Numbered from the stretch's first letter, positions 23,381 to 34,514 are shown. The stretch is 36,185 nucleotides of DNA from a bacterium (GCA_020631605.1 JAHDGZ010000012.1:1-36185); one strand, 5' to 3'. The notes: generated from the letters alone by a model not told the origin. Program-made: numbers and translations.

Positions 23381-23411
23381 TAAAAAAGAAGGAGAGATCC
23401 TTCTTTTTTGG
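23381..23411 (+). terminator. Rho-independent terminator
   Basis: aaaaaagaagga gaga tccttcttttttgg hairpin with T run. Confidence 0.7.
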
Positions 23412-23464
23412 TTTAATAGAGAAAAATCTCTATACTTAATTATTGTTTATCTATAATGATTGTT

Positions 23465-24352
23465 ATGAATAATAAACTCTGAGAGAATCTTCCTGAATTT
23501 TCTATGGAATTGTTAGAGTGAACTCTCAAAGAAATGAGTGAAGGTAAAAACTATAACCCTGAGGCTATGGCTGCGATTCTACAAGATATCTACTCAAGAT
23601 TATGATTACTAAAGGATGCTAGGATACTCGAAGAAGTTACAGACGAAGTAGCAACAAAGGAGTTGGGAAAAACTCTTAATGAGATGGAAACAAAGGCTTT
23701 GGATGAAGATCAAATCTTATCTTTGCAACAAGATTTGGAGAACTCAGGAGAAAAGAGTTACTACTATGACTTTTTTATCGATCCAGAAGAAAGAGTTTCA
23801 CATCTATTGAAGCAAAAGATTCCAGAAACACAGATATGAGACCTACAATGTAAGGCAATGAAATGGTATGCTGCATCTTTTATGGATGGAAAATTATTGG
23901 GTGATATAAAACCTTCAGAGACTAATGAATGATGGTTTGTGTATACTGCTGTGAATGGTATAGATGTTACTTTCACATGGTGAACAGATAGGCATAAATC
24001 GTATACCAACCTCATTTTGAAAAGGGATGGAACAATGGATACTGACATACTGAATTTTTATGGAAGATCTGATAGTGAGCTAGAAGTGTGACTTTCTATC
24101 ATCAATCTAGTTCCCTATCTTTTAAATGACAATGAATGGGCTGATGACTACAAAAACTCTATCCCAGCAAATCCAGAAAAAGCTTTTATGCTAAAGAAAG
24201 ATAAGATAGTTTTTGATGCTGAAGATCCTAGTGTTTTTGTGTCATATGATGTTGATTTTCCAGAGACGAAAGCAGAAAATATTAGACATAGAGGAGAAAA
24301 AGTAATCGAGTATTTGAATCAAAGATATTTCTATACATACAAAAAAAATTAG
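23465..24352 (+). CDS. hypothetical protein (295 aa)
   Basis: MNNKLGENLPEFSMELLEGTLKEMSEGKNYNPEAMAAILQDIYSRLG...; continuous with TGA=Gly; TAG stop. Confidence 0.8.
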
Positions 24353-26061
24353 GTGCTGTTGATAAATACCATACATCGTTTGATATCCTCATAGGGAACC
24401 GAACGATCTAATTCTGTATATATGTTTTTCATATGAATGAGTCAGTACTCATTGAAATTATCTTTGTTCTGAGACAATACCTTGATGGCTGCTTGGACAC
24501 GAAGGAGTATGCTTTTAGGTGGTTTGACTCAGGAGAGATTGATATTAGGAGACTCGATTGATATTTTTTTGATGTGATTGATGATTGTTGTTTTTGTTAG
24601 TCAGCGTTTTGCCACGATTTCATCAAGCTTGAGACCTTCAGTTATCAAATCTGCAGTAACATCAGCTGTAGATTTTTTCTTCTTTTTTTGTTTGTAGTCT
24701 TTTTTCTTTGTTTCGTATTCTTGTGCTTCTTGTTCTGTGACATATTCTCATCCTGCACGTTGGGCAAAAGCCTTGTGTCTCTGCCTGATACTATCTTTGT
24801 TCTCATCTAGCATTGATGTAGCTAGTTCGTCAGACTGTTTGCGAAAATATGCATCACCTCTCATAATGAGATCATGAGATCAGAGCTGGTTTTTGTCTAA
24901 TCAGAGAAGTGAGAGTCACTCAAGACTTTTGATTCTGGATAATGCTACATACGATTGCCCAATCTCAAAAGATTTAGATAAATCGATGATAGCAGCATCT
25001 AATGTCATCCCTTGTGATTTGTGCACCGTAATGGCCCAAGCTAGTTTGAGTGGGATCTGGGATACACTAGCAATGATATCTTCTTCATCTTCGATACTCC
25101 ATGTTTCTTTTTCTACCATGATTTCTCTTCCATTGCTTATCGTGACTCTCGGGAGACCTGCTGAGTTGAAAGAGCTGACCACACCAGTAGTACCATTAAA
25201 ATATCATTTTTGAGGATTGTTTTTGACAAAGAGTACTGCTGCACCTTCTTTGAGTTCTAATGATTCAGGTGTCAGTAGTCATTTTAGTAATGCATTGGAG
25301 AGTTTGTTGTCTCACTTTTTTTCTGCTTCAAAGAGATATATCTTGCCTGGTAATTTTTCTAATTGTTCTTCGTTGATAAGATCAACATCTGCATTGTGTG
25401 TATAGAGTCTGACTGGTGATGGAGTAGTAAGCTTTGCGTGCATTCTAGACTCTAAGAGTGCAATCATACTCTCTGTCATCTGTCCTGTTCTGAGTGCATT
25501 GAGTAATTCACCAAACGCATTTTCTGATTGTCTGTATTGAGTAGTGAGATAACAGAAATGTAGATCTGATTTGTTCCATGCTTTTGCATAAAATGCAAAT
25601 TTTTTGTGTTGAGAAAAACTACGACTGATGGGTGGAAGTTGAAAAAAATCTCCGCAAAAAATGACCTGTAGTCATCACCATGGGCTATCGTCATAAGTCA
25701 CTGCTTGGACGATTCTTTCTATATTTTCCAAAAAGTTTGAACTCAGCATAGATATTTCATCAATGATCAGAACCTTGCAGTTTGAGATGTTGTTGCGTAT
25801 CCATTGTTTGGATGCTATGATATCTACATCTTCATCACTGAGGTATTCTTTGATTCCTATTCCACTCCATGAATGAATAGTGACACCTCCAATATGTGTA
25901 GCGGCGATACCTGTAGATGCTGTTATTGCAACCGGTATATCACAAGCTCGCAACCAGCTGATATATTTGTTTAGTACATATGTCTTCCCGCTTCCAGCCT
26001 GCCCAGTGAGGAACACATTGCACCCGGATTTGAGAACTGAGAGTGCAACAGACTGATCCAT
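24349..26061 (-). CDS. PIF1-like / RecD-type helicase with C-terminal HTH (570 aa)
   Basis: NVFLTGQAGSGKTYVLNKYISWL; ITASTGIAATHIGGVTIHSWSGIG; KVLIIDEISML; VIFCGDFFQLPPIS; LKLAWAITVHKSQGMTLDAAIIDL; SYVALSRIKSLEGLSL; C-terminal EGLKLDEIVAKRGLTKTTIINHIKKI. Confidence 0.92.
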
Positions 26062-26136
26062 AGAACGAGAAGAAATATAAAGGGTACTAGATATATACTA
26101 TGTTTGGATTCTATATCCACCCATAAATTAATAAAT

Positions 26137-26174
26137 AAAAAAAACGAGGTGACTTACTCCCTCGCTTTTTTTTA
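26137..26174. terminator. hairpin flanked by A-run and T-run (possibly bidirectional terminator)
   Basis: aaaaaaaacgagg tgacttact ccctcgcttttttttt. Confidence 0.55.
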
Positions 26175-26298
26175 TGTAACTTAGATCGGCTCAATATGAT
26201 GATGGTTTGTGTCTTTGATGTTGAGTCTTTTGTACGAAGTTAGGTAACAAATGCAAGTATTCTTAGATATATTTTTTTTGTTGATTTTTGTTCGTTTT

Positions 26299-26799
26299 TT
26301 ACATCAACGTTTTCCCGAGTTGGATTGCAAAAATGATGGGCGCATAGTTTGCTATTTTTCCTATCGTATGTGCTAAGACAAAGAGAGGTAGAGATGTCTT
26401 TTTTTGTAGATGGTAGACGATGAGTATGTCAGGCACGGGGAGTGTAGCTCCCAAAACAATCACTCAGAATATGATGAGTGGTTTATGGACTGTATGTAGT
26501 TTGTTGTGATAAGCGATGCGTATTTTCTCTATCCACGATAGTTGTTGATTTGATTCTTTACTTTCTTTGATTTTTTTTAGTAGTCTTGTTTCCATTGAAG
26601 AAGAAACAATATGACTAAAATACCACATGAGTATGGCAGATACTATAGTACCAAGAAGAGTAACCCCCAGTATAACAAAAGAATTGCTTTGATCATTTTG
26701 TAATAATACTATGAATCAGATAGTGACTGGTATTAGCCGTGGCACGAAGCTTGTCGTCAGCGATGAGAGCGCCAGACAAGCATATTGTAGAATCATCAT
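26299..26799 (-). CDS. small multi-pass membrane protein, hypothetical (166 aa)
   Basis: MMILQYACLALSSLTTSFVPRLIPVTIGFIVLL...HKPLIIFGVIVLGATLPVPDILIVYHLQKKTSLPLFVLAHTIGKIANYAPIIFAIQLGKTLM. Confidence 0.75.
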
Positions 26800-26962
26800 G
26801 CTTTGTTAAGGAGCTATAAAAGTAGACTCATTGTACGAAAACGAAATGAGTATTGCAATAGAATTTCAGGAAATATCCTAAATTGATTTGCATTTACTTT
26901 CCATTCTCCTATGTTGAGCTTAAGAAACTTGCTTAGTCGCTTTTACCCTTAGATCACTACCT

Positions 26963-28501
26963 ATGTTTGATAGAAGACACGATGCAGATACAGATATCTT
27001 GCTTATCTGATGATGAATCATGAGCGCTACTCTTTGAGTTTTTTTGCACCTCTTGGAGCCCGATTTGAAGATAGATGTGTTTGAGCGTAGAGATGCATTG
27101 GGCTATGAAAGCTCAGATACATTGAACAACGCATGAACATGACATTCAGCTTTGTGTGAGTTGCATTATACTCCTTATAAGGATGGTTCTATTGATACGA
27201 GCAAAGCAGATGCCATTGTAGAAAAATTTGAAATATCAAAACAGTTTCGATCTTACTTGGTAGAGCACAACTTTTTCCCGAAGTGAAATGAATTTATCAA
27301 CTGGGTTCCCCATATGAGCATCGTCTTTTGAGAAGATGATGTACAATTTCTTCGTGACCGCTATAACACGATGACGCAGAATCCACTGTTCAAAGATATG
27401 ATGTATTCGGAGGATTTTGAGCAACTCAAAGAGCGATTTCCACTGATCATGGATGGACGTAGTAAAGATGAAATAATAGCAGCAACGCGTCATGAGATGG
27501 GGACCGACATGAACTTCTGAATGCTTACGAGAAATATGTTTGATCATCTGAACAATGGAGAGAATGTCCATATCCATCATCATCAAGAGGTTGTAGATTT
27601 GCAACAACTGGATAATGGAACATGGAAAGTGTTTGTGAGAAATTCTTGAGTAGTAGGGAACAAAATTTCTACCAAAATTGCACGTTATGTGTTCTTGGGT
27701 AATGGTTGAATGGCAATACCATTGCTAGCAAAATCATGAGTTCCAGCAGGAAGAAACTATGCCTGATTTCCTGTGGATGGTCAGTGGTTGATCTGTAATA
27801 ATCCAAAAACTATTGCCCAGCACCATGGTAAAGTCTATGGGAAGGCTGCAGTATGAGCTCCACCTATGTCAGTACCTCATTTGGATACTCGTATTGTCAA
27901 CTGAAGAAAATCACTGCTTTTTGGTCCCTATGCTGGTTTTACGACTAAGTTTCTTAAACAATGAAGTGTTCGAGATTTTTTTAGATCACTGCGTTGGGAT
28001 TCTCTACTCCCTTTGATCAGAGTATGAATCAAAAATTTGTCTCTCACCATGTACTTGTTCAAACAATGATTTCAGTCTAATGATGACCGTTTGGCTGCAT
28101 TAAGATCGTATTATCCAAATGCTAACCCTGATGATCGATACTGTGCATATGCTGGTAAAAGAGTGCAAATCATTAAGAAAAACCCAGAGACATGACTGGG
28201 AGAACTGCAATTTTGAACTGAAGTTGTAGTCAGTGATGATAATTCTTTATCAGCTTTGCTTTGAGCTTCACCAGGAGCTTCAACTTCTGTTTCGATCATT
28301 CTCGAACTCTTGGAAAAGTCTTTCCCTGAACAGATGAAGACCTCAAAACGACAAAAACTCATTCAAAAGATTGTTCCTTCATACGGTACTTCTTTGAAAG
28401 ATAATGATGAGCTAGTAGCTCAACTTCGTTCACATACACATACAGTTTTGTGACTTTCAAAGGATTCCTTTGAGGAAAAAATTAGTGGTTTCTATGAGTA
28501 A
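26963..28501 (+). CDS. mqo: malate:quinone oxidoreductase (512 aa)
   Basis: [83 protein letters not shown]...[50 protein letters not shown]. Confidence 0.95.
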
Positions 28502-28539
28502 TTTTTCTTGCTACGACTAGTTGACAATGATGTTAAAAT

Positions 28540-29781
28540 ATGTATGATTTTTTCATGTGAACTATGCATACTTCCCATTCTGATAATGATATTTTCTCTC
28601 ATCAACAGTGATGAGATATGTTTGAGATACAACAAAAACCAGATGTCTTTTTGATCTCTGACTGAGAGCAACTTCTTATTACTTTGCTAGAGAATATTGA
28701 AAGAGAGTATACTGAAATCTACATCCAGATGTATATATGGAAAAATGATGACGTCTGAATGAGGATACTGCATGCGTTGCTGAGAGCAGCAAAAAGATGA
28801 GTTAAAGTATACATTTCAAAGGATAGAGGAGGAAGGGTAACTGAATGACCTAACTCACTTTTTCATGGCTATAGAATGTATACCCCATGATCAATGACTC
28901 TATCAGAACGTATTGCTCATAGTTTTTTGTGATTGTATGAGGAAAAGAATGAAGGTAATGACAAGAGACAGAGTTTTTATGATAGTTTGTGCAATCATGA
29001 AAACATCACGGTAGATGACTGAGTAAGAAATTTCTACCGTTGACCACATACTGTTGTTGAGAATAATCATTCTAAATTTGTCACATTTGGAAAGAAAAAA
29101 TTTCTTGTGATGACATCAAATTTCTCTGATGAGATGCTTTCTTGGTGAGATATATGAGCTCTCGTTACCTGACCATCTGCATACAATGCGCTTTCTCAAG
29201 CTGTTTTTGAACCTCAAAAATTCTTGCCATCTTTTTGAATAGATGTTGCAGTCAATACCACCCGTCAGGGATTGGGTAGCACTTTTGTGATGGATCAGTC
29301 ATGCTATGGAGAAAAGGTTCTCAAACTTTTTGATGAGGCAGAGGAGCATATCTGTATACAAGTTCCTTATCGATGAGACAAAAAGATTCTCAGAAAGATT
29401 AAGGAGAAAGCTAAGAGTTGAGTGAGAGTGAACATTATGGTGCCACTAGATTCCGATGTGCAGCATGATTTAAACTACAAAGTAATGAATGAGCTGTATA
29501 GATCTGCATATGCTGACAACATTGACATCTATTTTACATCAAAGATGTGCCATGCTAAGTATATAGTCACAGACAAAGCTTTTTTGTTGTGATCTTGAAA
29601 CCTCAATAGATTGAGTCTTCGCAAGATGTGAGAGACCAGTCTGATATTCCAAAGAGATGTCTATGAAAAACACTATATGAAAATGCTTTCTCTCTTTGAA
29701 AGTAGGTTGCAGCAGGCTAAACAGATGAACTGATTAGTAGATTATAACGCTTGTAAGGCTTTTGTTGAATCGTTGCAGTAA
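28540..29781 (+). CDS. phospholipase D / cardiolipin-synthase-like family protein (413 aa)
   Basis: Two HKD-like halves: ENNHSKFVTFGKKKFLVMTSNFSDE and KMCHAKYIVTDKAFLLGSGNLNRLSL. Start uncertain (28540 or 28555). Confidence 0.85.
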
Positions 29782-29818
29782 TGATTGAATCAACTAGATG
29801 TTATTGCTCTTGAAATCG

Positions 29819-29846
29819 TTTTACTTTTGAGTATTTTACTTTTGAG
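29819..29846 (+). promoter_or_regulatory. tandem 13-mer TTTTACTTTTGAG x2
   Basis: Exact copies at 29819-29831 and 29834-29846, upstream of the ATG at 29930. Confidence 0.65.
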
Positions 29847-29929
29847 GCAATGAGTTATTGTATACTTTATCTAGTAGTCAGATCATTGTATAGCGTAGTA
29901 AACAAGGTATTTTATTAGACTGAGACGTA

Positions 29930-30397
29930 ATGAAAGCAGTATTGTCCTGATGATCACAGGGACGACATATATCGAGAAATCATGTCAGTACAGCAATAGA
30001 GACAACAATCTTCGAGATTACATCTGAACAATTGATACTCTATTTATGATGACAACATACAGGGATAGCTCACTTAGTGTGAGACTCAGTATTGCATGTA
30101 CTGATGAATCTGGTGCATATTCATCCTGATTGAATTGCTAAGAAACGGGGTAAAAAAGCCCAGAAAGCAGTCGAAATTGGTGTTGATAGTGTTATGCATA
30201 TTGGAGTTAAATACTGATGACATGTAGGTATTGAACTTATTGAGTCCTTGGGGGACTCAGTGGAAAAAATGTGTGATCACAATGGACGAGTTATGGCTCT
30301 TGCCGTATGAGGCTGTACAATAGTTGGACAGATTAAGAAAAACTTTTTTGATAAGAACTTTCATCATTGACATGAATCTCATCTTGCTTGAACATAA
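29930..30397 (+). CDS. His-rich hypothetical protein (155 aa)
   Basis: MKAVLSGGSQGRHISRNHVSTAIE...LHVLMNLVHIHPDG...NFFDKNFHHGHESHLAGT; 14 His in 155 aa; frame needs TGA=Gly. Confidence 0.75.
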
Positions 30398-30477
30398 AAA
30401 ATACTTTTATGCATATCATTCACCACACTATGATGGAACATTTGTCAGATTCTTTTTCTCTAAGGAGAGAAGATAAA

Positions 30478-30546
30478 CTCAAAAGTAAAATTACCTTGCT
30501 TTTGTTTTACCTTTGAGTATTTTTTTGTTCCTATTTTACTTTTGAG
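30478..30546. promoter_or_regulatory. cluster of three 13-mer motifs (one inverted)
   Basis: CTCAAAAGTAAAA (30478-30490, inverted), TTTTACCTTTGAG (30505-30517), TTTTACTTTTGAG (30534-30546), upstream of the NAS-like gene. Confidence 0.65.
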
Positions 30547-30664
30547 GCCTTTGTGCTATCGAAAATTCCTGCTACTATACCTCTGTAACTTGTCTAACTA
30601 CAAATGATAAGTGGTGCTACTAGAGAATACACGATGTTTTACTTCTGTGCAAGAATACGATCCT

Positions 30665-31456
30665 ATGAGTAAGCAAACAATAGATACAAGCTTGGTAAGA
30701 GAGAAGATACTTGCATTTTATGAAGATATCAAAGCATTATCTACTCTGATGCCTGATGAAGCAACATCAAAAGTGTTTAGTAATTTATGTCATTTTGTTC
30801 AAACCACAAATTATAGCTGATCACTACCTGATCAAGAATCCCACTATATAAGGGAAGCAGCAGCGCAGGCAGAAACTTTTATGGAAGTAGAGACGACTGA
30901 AAAGATCTTGATCGCAAAAGACAAACGGAAACAGTTAGAATCGTTCATATACTATCAGAACTACTCTGATCTGACGGAGATGGAGTATGCTACGATACAA
31001 CTACTACAAAAAGATAGTAAGAAAATCCTCTTTATAGGATGATGACCTCTTCCTCTGACAGCAATTATCTTAGCAAAGAGTTATGGTTGTCATGTAACAG
31101 TTATTGATAGAGACGAGATAGCGGTACGCTTATCACAGAAACTGGTACAGAGTCTTTGACTGGAAGACTTGATCACTATCGTACAACAAGATGTCATGGA
31201 TTTCACGTCTGATGCTTCTTTTGACTGTACTGTTGTTGCATCTTTACTGTTTGGGAATGGACAAGAGAATGACATCTTATCGCAGATTAAAACCATACCA
31301 TCATCATGTTATCTTCTGAGAAGTGCTGATTGATTGAAAAGATTGTTATATGCAGGGATCAGTGAAACCATGCTGTCAGATCATTTCTCACTCAAGTACG
31401 TCATCCATCCTCACAATCATATTATCAACTCTCTTGTTTTAGCTACCTGACTCTAA
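30665..31456 (+). CDS. nicotianamine-synthase-like protein (263 aa)
   Basis: ILAFYEDIKALSTLMPDEATSKVFSNLCHFV; IYYQNYSDLTEMEYATIQLL; KKILFIGGGPLPLTAIILAKSYGCHVTVIDRDEIAVRLSQKLV; CYLLRSADGLKRLLYAGI; VIHPHNHIINSLVLA. Closely follows the plant/archaeal NAS pattern (FVGSGPLPLTSIVLA; HPTDEVINSVVVA). Confidence 0.85.
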
Positions 31457-31463
31457 AAGCATA

Positions 31464-32945
31464 ATGAATGCTCCCGATTCCACCACAGCGATCTTAGTAC
31501 TAGGATTTTTGTGAACAGGAAAAACTACTCTGATTGAGGCATTGTCTGCTGAACTTACGAGACAAGAAAAGCCAGTGACTATCATCATCAATGATAGTGG
31601 TCTTATCAACACGGATGCCCTTCGTCTTGCTGATTATGAAACTACAGCAATCACCAACTCATGTATTTGTTGTAGTAGTATCGATGATCTTGAACTAGCC
31701 CTACTTAAAGCCAAAGACACTGGAAAGACTATTATCATAGAGCCTACAGGGATAGCAGATGGTACTGCATTGTCCAATCTTCTTAGAAAACACAGAATAC
31801 AATGAAAAACTGTTAGCTTGACAACATGAGCTGATCTCCCACATGAGACGTCTAATAACATACAAGACATACAACTGGACCTGGCACATGTGATAGGAAT
31901 CACTCATTGATGAAGCCAGGAGACGAAGATATGATTGGAAGAAAAATACTCCGAGACTCCCGTATTTCTCATTCCTGATATATCCAAAGCCCTTGAAAAT
32001 GTGATTCTTGCTGATGAGGATCCAAATGTGTTTCAGAGTATATTAGCATACCCACATCAAGAATTTAAAGAATGATGAATACCAGAGAAGCATGAGCGTT
32101 TCCCTAATACAAGTATCTCCTCACAAGATGTTGATTGCTTGTTTACTACCCAATGACTAGAAGCAATTATTGATCAGCTTGGTCCCAACCTGCAACGTGC
32201 AAAAGGTGTCATAGGATGAAGAGCATTCGATGTCACTTGTTCTACATGATTTATCCAAGTGATTCGATGAAAATCTAGTGATCAGGAAGATTTCCTTACG
32301 GTAATTGTTAAGAATCCTTTAGAAAATAATTCATTAAAACAAATGTGTATAGATTGTTTGAACGAGCATCAAGATAGCACCAATAGCTTTGGCAATACAA
32401 TAGTGCCCAGAGAATGGAAGCTTTCTTCTGAAGAGATACAGCAACAGACTAATAAACTCCTAGAGCAATATACCGAGTATATGGCTCTGGATCAGAGATA
32501 TAATGAACTCGAGAAAACGTATGAAACAAATAAAGATCTGCCTATAGCTCAGAAGATGACAGAACTCAAAGCTGAGATGCAAGCATTGTGAGACGATATG
32601 AAATATAATAATCCGTTTATCTGGCTTGATTATAAGCTCAAAGCATATGCGCATCTACCTGAGAAGAAAGTCACAACTATCGCAGAACTCAGAAAACACT
32701 GTGAACGTGAGACGTATATCTGTCATAAGAGACTCGATTATCTGAATAAAGTGCTTAAGGAAAAGTACGCTATTGATTTACAAGATGACGACAGCGTTGC
32801 ACCTGACACTTCGCTAGCAGAACTATTAGAAAAATCTTCTATTATTGATCTTTCTCATGATGAGTCATTTATGAAAGAACGATTAGCTTACGAGTATTTT
32901 TCTCTCAATGGTGGTACAAACAAGCGAGAAAATTATGTAAAGTAA
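31464..32945 (+). CDS. COG0523/CobW-type G3E GTPase with long C-terminal extension (493 aa)
   Basis: TTAILVLGFLGTGKTTLIEAL (P-loop Gly encoded by TGA); ITNSCICCSSIDDLELAL (CxCC motif); IIIEPTGIADGTAL; C-terminal CobW-like region then a charged, coiled-coil-like extension. Confidence 0.88.
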
Positions 32946-33025
32946 TGCTACTACTTCATGTGTAAGCAGATAGATCTGGTTGAAGAAGAGTTCCTGTTGA
33001 TTTATCTTGGTAGAGAGAAGATAGC

Positions 33026-33373
33026 TTATCCAAGTGGTTCAATAAGATCAGAAAGTTCTACTCATTCAGGTAATTTTTCTCCTAAAGAAGCATATATCAT
33101 ATATAGTGTATCAGTAACTTCAGCAATATGTTTTTTAGCTCATTTAGCTATTTTGTATCAGGCAAGTAGTGTTCATCAAAGCATGAACGGAGCTAGTGCT
33201 AGACAAAGTCCTCTTGAGTGCGGAGTCTCATGTGGATCATTGTGATCAGCAGTTCCATATGGAAAGTTAGAGTTTTTATAGCCATATTTCATATTAACTC
33301 TTTTGAAGTCGTCTTTTACATCTTCCCATTTTTCAATAGAGTCTTCTTCAAATCCTCAGGGTCTATTTGGCAT
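33026..33373 (-). CDS. hypothetical protein with central hydrophobic segment (115 aa)
   Basis: MPNRPGGFEEDSIEKWEDVKDDFKRVNMKYGYKNSNFPYGTADHNDPHETPHSRGLCLALAPFMLGGTLLAGYKIAKGAKKH...; six TGA read as Gly. Confidence 0.6.
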
Positions 33374-33409
33374 CAATTTCTGATCTAGGAACTAAAGGGT
33401 ATTGAGTAG

Positions 33410-33514
33410 TATTGATGATCTTATTTTTTACAAGAAAGATCACTACTAGCAACTCAGATGACTGCATTGGTACATGATACTATCTGTAAGGTTTTTGTTG
33501 AATGGTTGCAGTAA
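33410..33514 (+). pseudogene. C-terminal remnant of a PLD-family paralog of the gene at 28540-29781
   Basis: Translation LLATQMTALVHDTICKVFVEWLQ* aligns with QQAKQMNGLVDYNACKAFVESLQ* at the end of the upstream PLD gene; nucleotide identity tgtaaggYttttgttgaatSgttgcagtaat. Confidence 0.55.
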
Positions 33515-33583
33515 TAATGCATTAAATTAATTCCATTTTTTGTTAACAAAAAACCACCCTTGCGGCAGTCTCATAGAAGAATT

Positions 33584-33655
33584 CAGGATGTACAGGACTC
33601 GAACCCGTAATGGCGGTTCCGAAGACCGCTGTGTTACCGATTACACCAACATCCC
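33584..33655 (-). tRNA. tRNA-Arg (anticodon TCG)
   Basis: GGGATGTTGGTGTAATCGGTAACACAGCGGTCTTCGGAACCGCCATTACGGGTTCGAGTCCTGTACATCCTG: acceptor GGGATGT/ACATCCT, D-arm GTGT/ACAC, anticodon loop CTTCGGA, T-arm ACGGG/CCTGT. CCA not encoded. Confidence 0.9.
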
Positions 33656-33662
33656 ATGTTGT

Positions 33663-34514
33663 TTAATTTTTCGGCAAGAATTTGATGTACTTTCATTCTA
33701 TGTCTCTTGTTTGCTGATCTTGTTCTTTGCAGAATGATCAAAAACTATCCTGCAATACAGCAGTGGAGCTTTTTTTAGTGATGTAGTAGTTTTTTGCAAG
33801 ATCGAATGAAGCCAATACAGAGATGATCTCATCATCATTGATGGTATACTGAATAGTAGATCATTCGCTATGCTGCATGATAGAAAGAGTGTTGAAATAT
33901 CCTTGCTTTTGTAATCTTTGATGCATCTTGTTAAACCACTCGATAAGATGAGTGTTTTGGAAAAGCAGAGGACATTGTATAGAGATAGAACGGAGATGTT
34001 CTTCTTCGTTGAACTCACGCGTGTCTCGTTTGCCGTATATTTTGCTCACAAGATAGAGAATACTCATATCGCTTTCTAATGTTTCATCAGGAGATTTCTC
34101 ATGAGCACTCAAATCATGTTCGATGCGCAATTGTCATTGATGAGTGGTGAGTATATCTTCTCCATAGATACTAGCGTAGAGAGTTTGTATGTTGTTGAAT
34201 GATTCAGTTTTTACATCATGGAGGAAATAATATTTTGATCATTTTTCTTCATCAAATCATTGGAACCATGTGAGACACCATTTGCTACTTTCTTTATTGA
34301 ATGTATGGCTTTTTATGGGTTGGTTCTTGGCATAGAGTATAGACATTTTTTTTCCTAGATCTTTCCATTCTATAGTTTTTATTTCTCTTTTGTGATAGAC
34401 GGGGAGTGTGAAATTTGTATGCGTGAAGAGTGCTCACTGGCACATGTGAGTGTATTCTTTACCCCCTTCTTCTGGTAATGAAAAAGCGACTATATTATGT
34501 ACTGTTGTTTTCAT
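33663..34514 (-). CDS. hypothetical protein (283 aa)
   Basis: MKTTVHNIVAFSLPEEGGKEYTHMCQGALFTHTNFTLPVYHKREIKTIEWKDLGKKM...; continuous with TGA=Gly, TAA stop. Confidence 0.75.

Noticed and set aside
25476-25694. 72-aa minus-strand ORF
   Set aside because: Out of frame with the PIF1-like helicase, which is continuous through this region with conserved motifs.
32958-33245. 95-aa plus-strand ORF
   Set aside because: The minus-strand code-25 frame 33026-33373 is more protein-like and has an ATG and TAA; the plus ORF is probably its shadow.
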